Notes under the pieces: generated by a model | Told to the model about the DNA's origin: nothing | Databases searched by the model: none | The model's input: the letters and a program-made list of their open reading frames with translations, nothing else | Translations under genes and position numbers: made by a program | In this document: positions 36,251 through 45,836 of the stretch, in pieces | Layout: each line of letters begins with the position of its first letter | How positions within the stretch are numbered: position 1 is the stretch's first letter | Source of the DNA: Flavitalea plasmicola | Lineage (GTDB): Bacteria; Bacteroidota; Bacteroidia; Chitinophagales; Chitinophagaceae | Direction: 5' to 3' | Assembly (NCBI RefSeq): GCF_030546645.1 | Contig: NZ_JAUOTO010000003.1 | Coordinates: forward strand, 464,956 to 528,955 | DNA length: 64,000 bases

Positions 36251-38710
36251 ATGGATTCAGCCCGTCCGGGGCGCCCATTACCCCTGGCGGCAAACAAAAA
36301 CAATAGGATGAAAGAATCGAACTTATTTATGCGTGCCGAAGATGATATGGATTTCATGCCAATCATACCCTTGAATGAAAGCGACAACGAAAGCCTGAAC
36401 GATATCGAGATCCCCAAGGAATTACCCGTGCTCCCCCTGCGCAATACCGTGCTCTTTCCCGGCGTAGTGCTGCCCATCACGGTGGGCAGAGATAAAAGTA
36501 TCAAGGCCGTGAACGATGCCTATAAGGCGGACAAGCTGATAGGAGTGCTGGCGCAGAAGGACAGCAGCATCGAAGACCCGTCCGTGTCCGACCTGGAAGA
36601 CGTAGGGACGGTGGCCCGCATCATAAAATTGATCAAAATGCCTGATGGAGGCACCACGGTCATTCTCCAGGGCAAACGAAGGTTTAAGGTGGGTGCGGTC
36701 ACGGCGGAAGATCCTTATTTCAAGGCCCAGGTGGTCCTGTTGCAGGAAGAGGAAGCGCCCAAAGAGCAGGACTTCGAAGCCTATGTCAGCAATATCAAGG
36801 ACCTTGCCGCCCAGATCATCCAGCTATCGCCCAACATCCCTTCAGAGGCCTCCATCATCCTGAAGAATATCGAGAACCCATCCTTTCTCATCCATTTCAT
36901 CTCCAGCAACCTCAATACAGAGCTCCACGAAAAACAACAGCTCCTCGAGATCCACCATATCAAGTCCCGTGCGGACCTGCTGATGCAGCTGCTGCAAAGG
37001 GAATTGCAATTCGCCGAGCTCAAGAATAAGCTTACCAACAGGACCAAGACAGAGCTGGACAAGCAGCAGCGGGAATACTTCCTGCAACAGCAGCTGAAAA
37101 GCATCAAGGACGAATTGGGCGGCGACACCAATGAGCGGGAAGTGAAGGAGATGCTGAAGAAGGCGGAAGGCAAGAAATGGCCGGTCGCTGCCAGGGACAT
37201 GTTCAAAAAAGGCATCGAACGCCTGGAACGCATGCACCCCAGCACACCGGACTATTCGGTCGTATACAATCATCTCGACCTGATGCTGGAGCTGCCCTGG
37301 CAGGACTATACGGACGATTCGTATGACCTGAAAAAAGCTAAAAAAATACTCGACCTGGATCATTATGGCATGGACAAGGTGAAGGAAAGGATCCTGGAAT
37401 ACCTGGCAGTGCTCAAGCTGAAGGGAGACATGAAAAGCCCCATCCTTTGCTTTGTCGGACCTCCGGGCATCGGTAAAACCTCCCTGGGCAGAAGCATCGC
37501 TTCGGCCATCGGCCGCAAATACGTCCGCATCAGCCTGGGGGGCCTCCATGACGAGAGTGAGATCCGGGGACATCGCAAGACCTATATCGGCGCAATGCCA
37601 GGCAGGATACTCCAGGCGCTCCGCAAGGTCAAATCTTCTAATCCTGTCATGATCCTGGACGAGATCGATAAGGTGGGGACGGACTTTCGAGGCGACCCCT
37701 CTTCCGCCTTATTGGAAGTGTTGGACCCTGAACAAAACCATACCTTCTACGACAACTACCTGGAACTGGAATATGATCTGAGTAAAGTGCTGTTCGTAGC
37801 GACGGCCAATGACTTGAGCGCCATCCAGCCCGCTCTTCGTGATAGGTTGGAAATCATTGATTTAAGCGGTTACGCCATCGAAGAAAAAGTAGAGATTGCC
37901 CGGCAGCATCTCCTTCCCAAGCAAAAGGAGGCGCACGGCGTCGACAAATTGAATTTCAAGATCAACGATAATGTCCTGGCCAAGATCATCCAGGACTATA
38001 CACGGGAGAGTGGCGTCCGCGAGCTGGACAGACAGCTGGCTTCCATCATGCGTTATCAGGCTAAGGAATTTGCCATGAAGGGCAAGGTCAAATCCCAGCT
38101 TACGCCCGCCGACGTGGAGAAGGTCCTGGGCAAATCCCGTTATAGCAATGACCTCTATAAAGTGGCGAATATGCCCGGCGTAGCCGTTGGACTCGCCTGG
38201 ACCTACGTGGGTGGGGACATCCTTTTTGTAGAGACCAGCCTCAGCGACGGCAAGGGGGATCTCAAGCTGACGGGCAACCTGGGCAATGTAATGAAGGAGA
38301 GCGCCGTCACTGCCCTGACCTATCTCCAGTCGAATGCCCGCAAGTACGATATCGATCCTGAGCTGTTTAATAAAAAGACCATTCATGTCCATGTGCCCGA
38401 AGGCGCCGTACCAAAAGACGGCCCCAGCGCTGGCGTCACCATGATGAGCTCCATCGCGTCTGCGATTACAGGAAAGAAAGTCAAGCCTTACCTGGCCATG
38501 ACCGGCGAGATCACGCTGAGGGGCCAGGTCCTGCCCGTAGGGGGCATCAAGGAAAAAGTGCTGGCTGCCAAAAGGGCTGGTTTAAAAGAGATCATTCTCT
38601 GCTGGCAAAATGAAAAAGATATCCAGGACATCGACTCCTCTTTCATCAAGGGCATGAAGTTTAGTTTTGTTAAGAATATGCAACAAGTGCTGGAACTGGC
38701 GCTTGCCTGA
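36251..38710 (+). CDS. lon: ATP-dependent protease Lon
   Basis: Cytosolic AAA+ quality-control protease, 819 residues. It has an N-terminal substrate domain (ELPVLPLRNTVLFPGVVLPITVGRDKS), a coiled coil (ELDKQQREYFLQQQLKSIKDELGG), Walker A GPPGIGKTSLGRSIA, Walker B MILDEIDKVG, and a protease domain with the catalytic Ser in PKDGPSAGVTM and the partner Lys in GIKEKVLAAKRAG. Either ATG at 36251 or the later one at 36308 (MKESNLFM) could be the true start. It is monocistronic with a strong terminator. Confidence 0.97.
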   Translation: MDSARPGRPLPLAANKNNRMKESNLFMRAEDDMDFMPIIPLNESDNESLNDIEIPKELPVLPLRNTVLFPGVVLPITVGRDKSIKAVNDAYKADKLIGVLAQKDSSIEDPSVSDLEDVGTVARIIKLIKMPDGGTTVILQGKRRFKVGAVTAEDPYFKAQVVLLQEEEAPKEQDFEAYVSNIKDLAAQIIQLSPNIPSEASIILKNIENPSFLIHFISSNLNTELHEKQQLLEIHHIKSRADLLMQLLQRELQFAELKNKLTNRTKTELDKQQREYFLQQQLKSIKDELGGDTNEREVKEMLKKAEGKKWPVAARDMFKKGIERLERMHPSTPDYSVVYNHLDLMLELPWQDYTDDSYDLKKAKKILDLDHYGMDKVKERILEYLAVLKLKGDMKSPILCFVGPPGIGKTSLGRSIASAIGRKYVRISLGGLHDESEIRGHRKTYIGAMPGRILQALRKVKSSNPVMILDEIDKVGTDFRGDPSSALLEVLDPEQNHTFYDNYLELEYDLSKVLFVATANDLSAIQPALRDRLEIIDLSGYAIEEKVEIARQHLLPKQKEAHGVDKLNFKINDNVLAKIIQDYTRESGVRELDRQLASIMRYQAKEFAMKGKVKSQLTPADVEKVLGKSRYSNDLYKVANMPGVAVGLAWTYVGGDILFVETSLSDGKGDLKLTGNLGNVMKESAVTALTYLQSNARKYDIDPELFNKKTIHVHVPEGAVPKDGPSAGVTMMSSIASAITGKKVKPYLAMTGEITLRGQVLPVGGIKEKVLAAKRAGLKEIILCWQNEKDIQDIDSSFIKGMKFSFVKNMQQVLELALA

Positions 38711-38813
38711 CGCACTGAATGAACTAAACCCTTATGCCGCATGTTAATTATGAAACGGCCATCCAATTCAAGGCCGTATGAATATTTTCATGTTGGTTGT
38801 TTTAAGGGTTAAA

Positions 38814-38843
38814 AAAAATCCCTCATGTCCATGAGGGATTTTT
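38814..38843 (+). terminator. Terminator after lon
   Basis: A 14-bp palindrome AAAAATCCCTCATG-TC-CATGAGGGATTTTT, usable in both directions. It lies immediately before porQ. Confidence 0.92.
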
Positions 38844-38862
38844 GCTAGTTTGCAGCTACGTC

Positions 38863-39888
38863 ATGAAGCTGATAGCAGTCATCATCCTCTCGTTAAACTT
38901 TGGCCAGCTGGCTGCACAAACCCTGGGAGGCAACACTGTCTATAGCTTCCTGAACCTCCCTAATACACCCCAGCTCACTGCCCTGGGCGGCATCAACAAT
39001 TCCGCCATCACGGATGACGTCGGGCTCTCCTTTTCTAACCCCGCACTCCTGCGATCTTCCATGCATGCTCAGATCAATGCTTCTTTCAGCACGCTGTATG
39101 ATGGTGTCCGCGACTACAGCTGCTGGGCGGCAATGCATAGCGCCCGGTGGCAAATGAATTTTGCCATGGGCGTGAATTTTCTGGATTACGGCAATGTTCC
39201 GCAGACCGACGTCATGGGAAATATATTGGGCAATTTTCACCCTTCCGACTATGTAGCGCAGGTGGCTGCCTCCCGTCAATACGAGAAGAAATGGTTTTAC
39301 GGCGTCACGTTTAAATTCATCCATTCTTCGTATGGATACTACCGGTCTTCCGGCGCCGCCCTGGACATCGGCATCAATTATTATGACAGTGTACAGCTGT
39401 TCCAGGCGGGCCTCACGCTGCGCAATATGGGCGTTCAGCTAAGCCCTTATCCCGGAACGACCAGGGGCGATCTCCCTTTCGATCTGACCCTGGGCCTGAC
39501 CAAGCGGCTCGCTAAGGCGCCTATCCAATTCTCTTTTACGGCGCATCACCTGCAGCAATTCAATATCCGCTATGACGACACTACTTTTTCCAACTACAAT
39601 GGATTCGATCAGAATAATAAAAATTCTTCCTTCACCATCGACAAACTCTTCCGCCATTTTATCCTGGCTGCGCAGCTATTTCCTGAAGATAGGGTAGAGG
39701 TCACCGTTGCCTATAATTACCTCCGGAGAAAAGAGCTCAACATCGGGCAAACAAGTAATGGCTTCACCGGATTTTCATTTGGACTGGGCGTGTTGCTTAA
39801 GAAATTACAGCTGAGATATGCCCGGGGTTTCTACACGAATACGACTGGATATAACCAGTTTGGTCTTAACCTAAGGTTAAATGATTAG
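38863..39888 (+). CDS. porQ: Type IX secretion system protein PorQ
   Basis: Outer-membrane beta-barrel that partners PorU/PorZ/PorV in cargo processing and attachment at the T9SS. The start is the ATG at 38863, giving MKLIAVIILSLNFGQLAAQ as signal peptide. Signature GGNTVYSFLNLPNTPQLTALGG is followed by DDVGLSFSNPALL. The 341-residue barrel ends in YNQFGLNLRLND. Together with PorP and the type B cargo in this window it indicates a working T9SS, although the core genes (porK-porN, sprA) lie elsewhere. Confidence 0.9.
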   Translation: MKLIAVIILSLNFGQLAAQTLGGNTVYSFLNLPNTPQLTALGGINNSAITDDVGLSFSNPALLRSSMHAQINASFSTLYDGVRDYSCWAAMHSARWQMNFAMGVNFLDYGNVPQTDVMGNILGNFHPSDYVAQVAASRQYEKKWFYGVTFKFIHSSYGYYRSSGAALDIGINYYDSVQLFQAGLTLRNMGVQLSPYPGTTRGDLPFDLTLGLTKRLAKAPIQFSFTAHHLQQFNIRYDDTTFSNYNGFDQNNKNSSFTIDKLFRHFILAAQLFPEDRVEVTVAYNYLRRKELNIGQTSNGFTGFSFGLGVLLKKLQLRYARGFYTNTTGYNQFGLNLRLND

Positions 39889-40008
39889 ACAGACGTAAGT
39901 AGAGATAAGTGCCCACTGGGGAAACTGGGTAATCGTGTAGGGGATTGCGCCGATTTGGATTGTTTTTAATGCTTTAGCAGTAATTTTGATCTGGTAGAAA
40001 AAACTTTC

Positions 40009-40425
40009 ATGGTCAGGATAATTATCGTAGATGATCATTTTCATGTCCGGGAGGCCTGGAGCTGGGTGCTGAACCAGGCCCCTGGGATCAAGGTCATCGC
40101 CCAGTGCTCCAACGGGCAGGAGGGGATCGAAGCTGCCAGAAAATTGCGGCCTGATGTCATGCTGATGGATATCAATATGCAACCTGTCAATGGCATCGAG
40201 GCAACCCGGAGCATCCGGCAATTCGACACCGATATTAAGATCATCGCCGTCTCTGTCCAGGCGGAACGTTCTTATGTAAACGAAATGTTGCGCAACGGCG
40301 CCAATGGATATGTCACCAAGAACTCCTCCAGCACCGAAATGATTGCGGCTATCGACGAAGTATTGGCCGGAAAGACCTATTTATGTGAAGAGATAGGATA
40401 TCTTCGGGCCCAGCTCGTGCATTAG
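40009..40425 (+). CDS. Response regulator receiver protein without output domain
   Basis: A 138-residue CheY-like receiver: the acidic pair in [14 protein letters not shown], phospho-acceptor Asp in [18 protein letters not shown], switch Ser in IIAVSVQAE and Lys in [16 protein letters not shown]. The sequence resembles NarL/FixJ receivers up to the linker ([13 protein letters not shown]) and then stops, with no DNA-binding HTH. No histidine kinase is adjacent. It overlaps the convergent bioB by 4 bp. It may be a truncated regulator or a genuine single-domain signal protein. Confidence 0.88.
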   Translation: MVRIIIVDDHFHVREAWSWVLNQAPGIKVIAQCSNGQEGIEAARKLRPDVMLMDINMQPVNGIEATRSIRQFDTDIKIIAVSVQAERSYVNEMLRNGANGYVTKNSSSTEMIAAIDEVLAGKTYLCEEIGYLRAQLVH

Positions 40426-41411
40426 CTGATCCCTGCCGCTTCCGCCAACTCCTTCTCAGTCTTGAAGGCCTCTCTTGGCTTCAATCCCAGCAGCTCGAAC
40501 ATGATATTGTCCTCTTCAAACGATGGGTTGGGGGTCGTCAGCAATTTCTCTCCGGCAAAGATGGAATTAGCGCCTGCCATAAAGCAAAGGGCTTGCTCCG
40601 CCTGGCTCATTTCCGCCCTTCCCGCGCTAAGGCGAACCATCGTACGCGGCATCAGTATCCGGGCAGTGGCGATCATACGCACCATATCCCAGGTATCGAC
40701 CTTGGGATTGTTCTCCAGCGGCGTGCCTTTCACCCGCACCAGCGCATTGATGGGAACGCTTTCGGGGTGCTCGGGCATCGTCGACAAAGTATACAGCATC
40801 TTGATACGATCGGCATGCGTCTCACCCAGGCCAATAATGCCTCCGCAACATACGGTCACTCCGGCCTTACGGACATTATCCAGCGTAGACAACCGATCAT
40901 GATAGGTCCTCGTGGAGATGATTTCATTATAATATTCGGAAGATGTATCCAGATTGTGATTGTAAGCATAGAGCCCAGCATCTGCCAGCTTTTTGGCCTG
41001 TTCTTCATTCAGCATGCCCAGTGTACAGCAAACTTCCATCCCCATTTCATTCACCCCTTTCACCATATCCAGCACCCTGTCAAAATCCTTGTTATCCCGC
41101 ACCTCTCTCCAGGCCGCGCCCATGCAAAACCGGGTAGAGCCGGCCGCCTTTGCTTTTGCGGCATAATCCAGGACCTCCTCCTTTTTCATCAATGCCTGTA
41201 CATTGACCCCTGTATTGTACCTGGCGGCCTGGGGACAGTAAGCGCAGTCTTCCGGGCATCCGCCTGTTTTGATCGACAGCAGGGTACAGACCTGCACTTC
41301 TCCCGTCTCATTGTGCTCCCGGTGTACCTTCGCAGCCTGGTAGATCAGGTCCAGCAGCGGCGTATTGTATATATCGTTAATTTCCTCTATTGTCCAGTCC
41401 TTTCTTATCAT
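40422..41411 (-). CDS. bioB: Biotin synthase
   Basis: Radical SAM enzyme inserting sulfur into dethiobiotin. The [4Fe-4S] motif is [19 protein letters not shown] (CxxxCxxC). Conserved Cys in [18 protein letters not shown] and an Arg in AGRAEMS (a [2Fe-2S] ligand in the family) are all present. At 329 residues it is complete. It has its own upstream -7 box, so it is probably not part of the sulfatase operon that precedes it. No other bio genes are in the window. Confidence 0.97.
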   Translation of the reverse strand: MIRKDWTIEEINDIYNTPLLDLIYQAAKVHREHNETGEVQVCTLLSIKTGGCPEDCAYCPQAARYNTGVNVQALMKKEEVLDYAAKAKAAGSTRFCMGAAWREVRDNKDFDRVLDMVKGVNEMGMEVCCTLGMLNEEQAKKLADAGLYAYNHNLDTSSEYYNEIISTRTYHDRLSTLDNVRKAGVTVCCGGIIGLGETHADRIKMLYTLSTMPEHPESVPINALVRVKGTPLENNPKVDTWDMVRMIATARILMPRTMVRLSAGRAEMSQAEQALCFMAGANSIFAGEKLLTTPNPSFEEDNIMFELLGLKPREAFKTEKELAEAAGIS

Positions 41412-41458
41412 AATTGGTATGATTTAATTTTGATGGAACTCCCATTGCTTAATGGAAG

Positions 41459-41466
41459 CAAATTTA
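41459..41466 (-). promoter_or_regulatory. -7 box of the bioB promoter
   Basis: TAAATTTG on the minus strand, matching TAnnTTTG, 48 bp upstream of the bioB start codon. It overlaps the end of the preceding gene. A small CCATT-N4-AATGG inverted repeat lies just downstream of it. Confidence 0.5.
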
Positions 41467-42969
41467 TTTCTTATCTTTTACATTCACGATTGAATCTTTT
41501 AACAAAGGAATATTTTGCCTGAACAGGGTATTCAGCACCACCCGAAACTGGTTTACCCCTGAGATACTATCATACAGCAGTCGGTAGTCCCGGGAAGGGA
41601 AATAGACGGCATTCTGGTTCTCCAGGAAGAAAAGTGGATTGTATCCCAGCCGGTCATGGCAACGGAGACCATGATCTCCCATGAATATGATCACAGCCTT
41701 ACCGTTGGTCCGTTGCTGGATCGTCAGGATCATGTTTTCCAGGACACGGTTGGCATAGGACACATAAGCCAGGTAATCCTCCGTACGGTCCTCGTCAGCC
41801 GGAGAATAGGGGGCCGCTACCTTCAGTTTCCGGCCTTTTCCATCAAAGTAGTACGGGGGGTGCGGAAGGTTGAAATGACCGTAAATAAAACGGGGACGCC
41901 TGCCCCGGGGCAGATTGGCCTCCTTCAACAGTTCCTCCTCCAGCTTTTCATTGTTATATAAAGGGCCGTAAAGAACTTTTTTTGACAGGGGATCATGGAA
42001 ATACTGGAGGAAGTTCCATGCAATGTCCCGGACGAACCTTGAATAAAAAGTCTGATCCGTGATCAATCTCGTTTTCAGCGGCAACAAAGTTTCCGAGATG
42101 GGCGTAGGATTGCCTTCCAGGTCGAAGATGGAGCAGTTGACGATGTCGTACCCTTGCTCCTTTAGCCAGGCCGTAAGAGCATTGTCCCTGATCCGTCCGC
42201 TGAGGTAGAGATACTCTTCCGCCGGACCGCCTTTGACATTTTTCAGATCGTCGAGATAATCCATGTTGAGAATGGAGGGCATCGAAAGGATGGTGTATTT
42301 GTAATTACTTCTGCTGTTGCGTTGTATGTGAAATCCCCGGACGGCCAGAAAACTATCGAGTTCGGAATTGTCATAGTGGAATTGCTCCCGCAGCGCTTTT
42401 GAGCTGGCGTATGCATCGAACAATAAAAAATAAATGTCAGGCCGGTGAATACTGTCGGCCGCGGGCGTCAGTGAGAGATGCCGCGTAACGGCGCCCGTTT
42501 CCCGTCTGGCGGAGGGCCTTAACGCCGAGATCAGCAGTCCCGAGATATCTATGACGAGATAAATGATGAACAATCCGTTCAAAAAAAGAGACCATCGCGG
42601 CACCACTTGTGGTTTCCTGCGCAGGTATAAGAAGAGGCCTATCGCCAGGGCCATCCATAGAGAAAGAAATACAGACCACCGGTGAAGGAAATGAATATGG
42701 ATCTTGAAAAAATCTTTTATCGCTCCGAAGAAAAAATAAAAAAAAAGCACAGCGCCAGTGTATAGGCCTGCTTTGCCGGCATGGCGGCAGATAAGAAAAA
42801 ATAACCCAAACAGCGCCCCGGCTCCCGCGCAATAAGTCATCATGAGCAGTGCCACATCGGAAAATGATAAATAGCCATAATATTCCAGGCTTCCATGAAT
42901 GACAAAGAAGACCGGAAGGAGAAGAACATAAAACGGTATCTTTTTTAGCATGCGGCTCATGGAAGTCAA
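41464..42969 (-). CDS. Membrane sulfatase-like hydrolase/transferase (copy B)
   Basis: A 501-residue integral membrane enzyme of the alkaline phosphatase/sulfatase superfamily. About five N-terminal helices precede an extracytoplasmic catalytic domain starting near DIYFLLFDAYASSKALREQFHYDNSELDSF. The Thr/Ser-rich NYKYTILSMPSILNMDYL is the likely nucleophile region; IYGHFNLPHPPYYFDGKG and VIIFMGDHGLR carry metal-binding His and Asp. The layout recalls LTA synthase and phosphoethanolamine transferases, so head-group transfer to a surface glycan or lipid is plausible. It is paralogous to the upstream gene, 6 bp away. Confidence 0.83.
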   Translation of the reverse strand: MTSMSRMLKKIPFYVLLLPVFFVIHGSLEYYGYLSFSDVALLMMTYCAGAGALFGLFFLICRHAGKAGLYTGAVLFFYFFFGAIKDFFKIHIHFLHRWSVFLSLWMALAIGLFLYLRRKPQVVPRWSLFLNGLFIIYLVIDISGLLISALRPSARRETGAVTRHLSLTPAADSIHRPDIYFLLFDAYASSKALREQFHYDNSELDSFLAVRGFHIQRNSRSNYKYTILSMPSILNMDYLDDLKNVKGGPAEEYLYLSGRIRDNALTAWLKEQGYDIVNCSIFDLEGNPTPISETLLPLKTRLITDQTFYSRFVRDIAWNFLQYFHDPLSKKVLYGPLYNNEKLEEELLKEANLPRGRRPRFIYGHFNLPHPPYYFDGKGRKLKVAAPYSPADEDRTEDYLAYVSYANRVLENMILTIQQRTNGKAVIIFMGDHGLRCHDRLGYNPLFFLENQNAVYFPSRDYRLLYDSISGVNQFRVVLNTLFRQNIPLLKDSIVNVKDKK

Positions 42970-42975
42970 ATGTAA

Positions 42976-44448
42976 CTAAAGCTTCTTATCTGTCAAATAA
43001 ACGGTGGAATCCTTCAATAAAGGGATGTTTTGCCGGAATAGGCTATTGAAGACGACCCTGAACTGGTTGACCCCGCTGATGCTGTCATACAATAAATGAT
43101 AATCCCTGCCCGGAAAGAAAATAGCATTTTGGTTTTGATGGTCGTGTATGTTCAGCGTGTCGCCCGGGGCCGGATATCGTACCCCATGGTCTCCCATCAT
43201 AATGATCACGGCATTATTATGCGTGTTCTGCTGGATGGAGGTCACCAGTTTTTTGATCACCTCATTGGTATAAGGAAGGTAGTCCAGATAGCCCTCTATA
43301 TTCTGGCGCAGATTGCCGGGCTCGTTCAGCGACCCATGGCTGTCGTAATAAAAGGGGTTATGCGGCAGAAGAAGATGTACATAGACAAAACGGGGGCGTG
43401 CGGAACGCATAGCGCTTTGTTTTTCTGCCTCTTCAATGAGATGGTCGTTGTCATGAAGGATCTGGTACACCTGGTCTCTTATCGCCCGGAGCGGTAGGCC
43501 ATGGAGGTTCCACCCGATGTCGTGGACAATACGGCTCCACAGCGTTTGCCCGGTGATGAGGCTTGCTTTGGCCGGCAGCAGATGCAGATTGACTTCCGAA
43601 GGTTTGCCTTCCAGGTCGAAGACAGAATAGTTGACGATGTCATATCCATGTGCGGCGAACTGTTTTACGACTTCACAGCTGCGTATCAGGTCCTTGCTGG
43701 AAGCGTAGCCGGCGATGGTGGCGACGTTGCCTGGCTCGAGACCTTCCAGGTAGGACATGTTCAGGATGGAGGCCATCGAAAAAGAAGTGAAATTATAATT
43801 ACTGCGACTGCCCTGTTGAATATGAAATCCTCTCTCCCGCAAAAAACTGTCCAGTGCGCTGTTGTCATAGTGGAACCATTCTTTCAGGGAGGCCGTGCTG
43901 GCATATTCATCCATTAACAACAGGTAGACATCCGGGTAGGTACAGGTGTCGCAGGCAGGGCCAGCCTGTTTAATGGGAGTGGCCAGCGTCAGACGTTCCT
44001 GGTTTTGATCACCCGTGAAAAAAGCGCTTGCCCCGTCCACCAGGAGATAAATCAACAGTAATACGTTCAGGAACAATACGAGGCCGCTCAGCTTGCGGGA
44101 AGTCTTCTTCAGCCAGACCAATGCCGTGGCTATCAGGATCGTAAGGACGGGTAGGATAACGCTGTACCTGCTTAAAAATCCCGCGTGCCGGGTGAGGAAG
44201 TCATGCATGGCGCCAAAGAAAAAGGACACGGCTTGCAGGGTTCCCAACGCTAATGACGCCTTTGCTGCATTCCTGTAGAACAGGTACAATAAAATGTAGA
44301 GTCCCCCGGCTATCAGCAGGTAGGTCAATACCAGTCCACCGCAATCGCGGAGGCTTATGAAAGGCCTGTTTTCAATGAACCCATGCAATACGAAGAATAC
44401 GGGTAACAAAAAAGGGAAAAGAGGGATATAGCGCAATTTCATTTTCAT
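42976..44448 (-). CDS. Membrane sulfatase-like hydrolase/transferase (copy A)
   Basis: A 490-residue paralogue of copy B with the same layout: five transmembrane helices (FPFLLPVFFVLHGFIEN; LVLTYLLIAGGLYILLYLFYR; and others), then DVYLLLMDEYASTASLKEWFHYDNSALDSF, SNYNFTSFSMASILNMSYL, YVHLLLPHNPFYYDSHG and VIIMMGDHGVR. A CDTC motif occurs just before the catalytic domain. Its ATG overlaps the stop of the methyltransferase gene (ATGA), which implies translational coupling. The two copies share an almost identical C-terminal motif (DSISGVNQFRVV.N.LFRQN), so they arose by duplication. Confidence 0.83.
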   Translation of the reverse strand: MKMKLRYIPLFPFLLPVFFVLHGFIENRPFISLRDCGGLVLTYLLIAGGLYILLYLFYRNAAKASLALGTLQAVSFFFGAMHDFLTRHAGFLSRYSVILPVLTILIATALVWLKKTSRKLSGLVLFLNVLLLIYLLVDGASAFFTGDQNQERLTLATPIKQAGPACDTCTYPDVYLLLMDEYASTASLKEWFHYDNSALDSFLRERGFHIQQGSRSNYNFTSFSMASILNMSYLEGLEPGNVATIAGYASSKDLIRSCEVVKQFAAHGYDIVNYSVFDLEGKPSEVNLHLLPAKASLITGQTLWSRIVHDIGWNLHGLPLRAIRDQVYQILHDNDHLIEEAEKQSAMRSARPRFVYVHLLLPHNPFYYDSHGSLNEPGNLRQNIEGYLDYLPYTNEVIKKLVTSIQQNTHNNAVIIMMGDHGVRYPAPGDTLNIHDHQNQNAIFFPGRDYHLLYDSISGVNQFRVVFNSLFRQNIPLLKDSTVYLTDKKL

Positions 44449-45836
44449 TTCTGCGGCTGAAGTTTTTTCATCATATATAGGATCCTTTCCGTCCCCGGTA
44501 CTTTACTTTTTTTCACGATGGAGAAATATTCCAGGAAAAACCGCTCGAAAGAAGGTTCATCGTAGGGGAGGTGCCATCTGTGCTTGTTCCGGATAAGCTC
44601 CTGTGCCTTTTCGTCCTCCAGGGGAACAAATTCGATGATCAGCAGGTGGTTGCTTAGTTCCGCCAGGTGACCTGCGACATCACGGACCGGAACATTCCCG
44701 CTGAGCACCAGATGATGGATCAGGGCCAATGCAACCACCAGCTCCGCCCGGAACCTGTCGTTGAAAGAAGAGCGCTCCCTGTTACGGAAACCAAGGGCAG
44801 GGGAAGGATGCAGTATGTCGACACATAATGGAAGGATATTGCTGATCCGCTTATTGTAGAGGTTATTGATACAGGTGGCATCGGCGTCGATGGCTATGAC
44901 AGCGACATCGCTTCTCTCCGCCAGCAGCTGTGAAAAATAGCCGTCGTTCGCGCCCATGTCCAGCACAGTCCGGAAAGAGATATCACCTATAAAATTCCGG
45001 AACAGCTTTTCTTTTTCTTCCAGGTAATTGCGGCTGAGAATGGTTTGCCCGTAATAGTTGTTCCAGGTGGAAAGGGCGGGGACGCGGGTCCTGAGCTTCT
45101 TAACGATGCCGGCAAGATTTTCAACGAGATTCGTCAGTTTCTGCCGGCTGAAGGCCGGGGGCTTTCCCTGGCGGGGGGCGCTGCCTGTGCCCACCCAACT
45201 TTGCAGGTGCACATGCATCAGGGCGCCGGGGCTCAACCTGCTTTTTCCGGGAAGCAGCCGCGCTGTTACATTCGCCGGGATGCCGTCCGGGTACGCGGTG
45301 AGCAGCTTACCCAGTTCGATGCCACAATAATGTTCCAGGTACAGGGGGAATAGAAAACACTCGCAGAACTGGCGATAAGCTACCCAGGGCAAGGCCGGAT
45401 CGTATCTTTCAAAAGAGAGCGTGTCGATAAACAGGGGCTTACCCTTGACGAACTGTAAATTAAAAGGAGTAGCGTCCTTCAGGATCATGCCCCGCTGCAT
45501 AGCAATGGAAAGGATGGACAATGTACGGAGGGCTGCATCCCGCAATTGCTCAAAGCCCCATTCGTAAGGATAGGTGATCTGGTCCAGCTGGTCTGGCAGC
45601 AGGGTCTTATACCAATCTGCCGAACCCGTGAGGTTGCCGGGTATTTCCTGGTGAGCGATGATCCATCCTTTTTCCGCCAGCGCCGAATACAGACCGGAAT
45701 CCATGAGCGAGGTATAATCCGCTGCATAGGACTGGTTCACCTGCCTGTGATAAATGCCATTCACCTGGAATACAAAACCCGACGGATCCCTGTAAGATGA
45801 CGGGTGATGGATCGGCTCAGGCATTTTCACTGTCAT
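44445..45836 (-). CDS. SAM-dependent methyltransferase with N-terminal kinase-like region
   Basis: A C-terminal class I methyltransferase domain is clear: TVLDMGANDGYFSQLLAERSDVAVIAID (SAM motif) near residue 310. The first 260 residues begin SSYRDPSGFVFQVNGIYHRQVNQSYAADYTSLM and contain LKDATPFNLQF followed by PLFIDTLSFERY, which resemble the catalytic and metal loops of aminoglycoside-phosphotransferase-type kinases (my inference). I recall related proteins labelled NoeA-like. The start is uncertain: ATG at 45836 (MTVKMPEP) or the internal ATG at 45824. Either overlaps the end of the small membrane protein gene, and the stop overlaps the next start. Confidence 0.8.
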   Translation of the reverse strand: MTVKMPEPIHHPSSYRDPSGFVFQVNGIYHRQVNQSYAADYTSLMDSGLYSALAEKGWIIAHQEIPGNLTGSADWYKTLLPDQLDQITYPYEWGFEQLRDAALRTLSILSIAMQRGMILKDATPFNLQFVKGKPLFIDTLSFERYDPALPWVAYRQFCECFLFPLYLEHYCGIELGKLLTAYPDGIPANVTARLLPGKSRLSPGALMHVHLQSWVGTGSAPRQGKPPAFSRQKLTNLVENLAGIVKKLRTRVPALSTWNNYYGQTILSRNYLEEKEKLFRNFIGDISFRTVLDMGANDGYFSQLLAERSDVAVIAIDADATCINNLYNKRISNILPLCVDILHPSPALGFRNRERSSFNDRFRAELVVALALIHHLVLSGNVPVRDVAGHLAELSNHLLIIEFVPLEDEKAQELIRNKHRWHLPYDEPSFERFFLEYFSIVKKSKVPGTERILYMMKKLQPQK

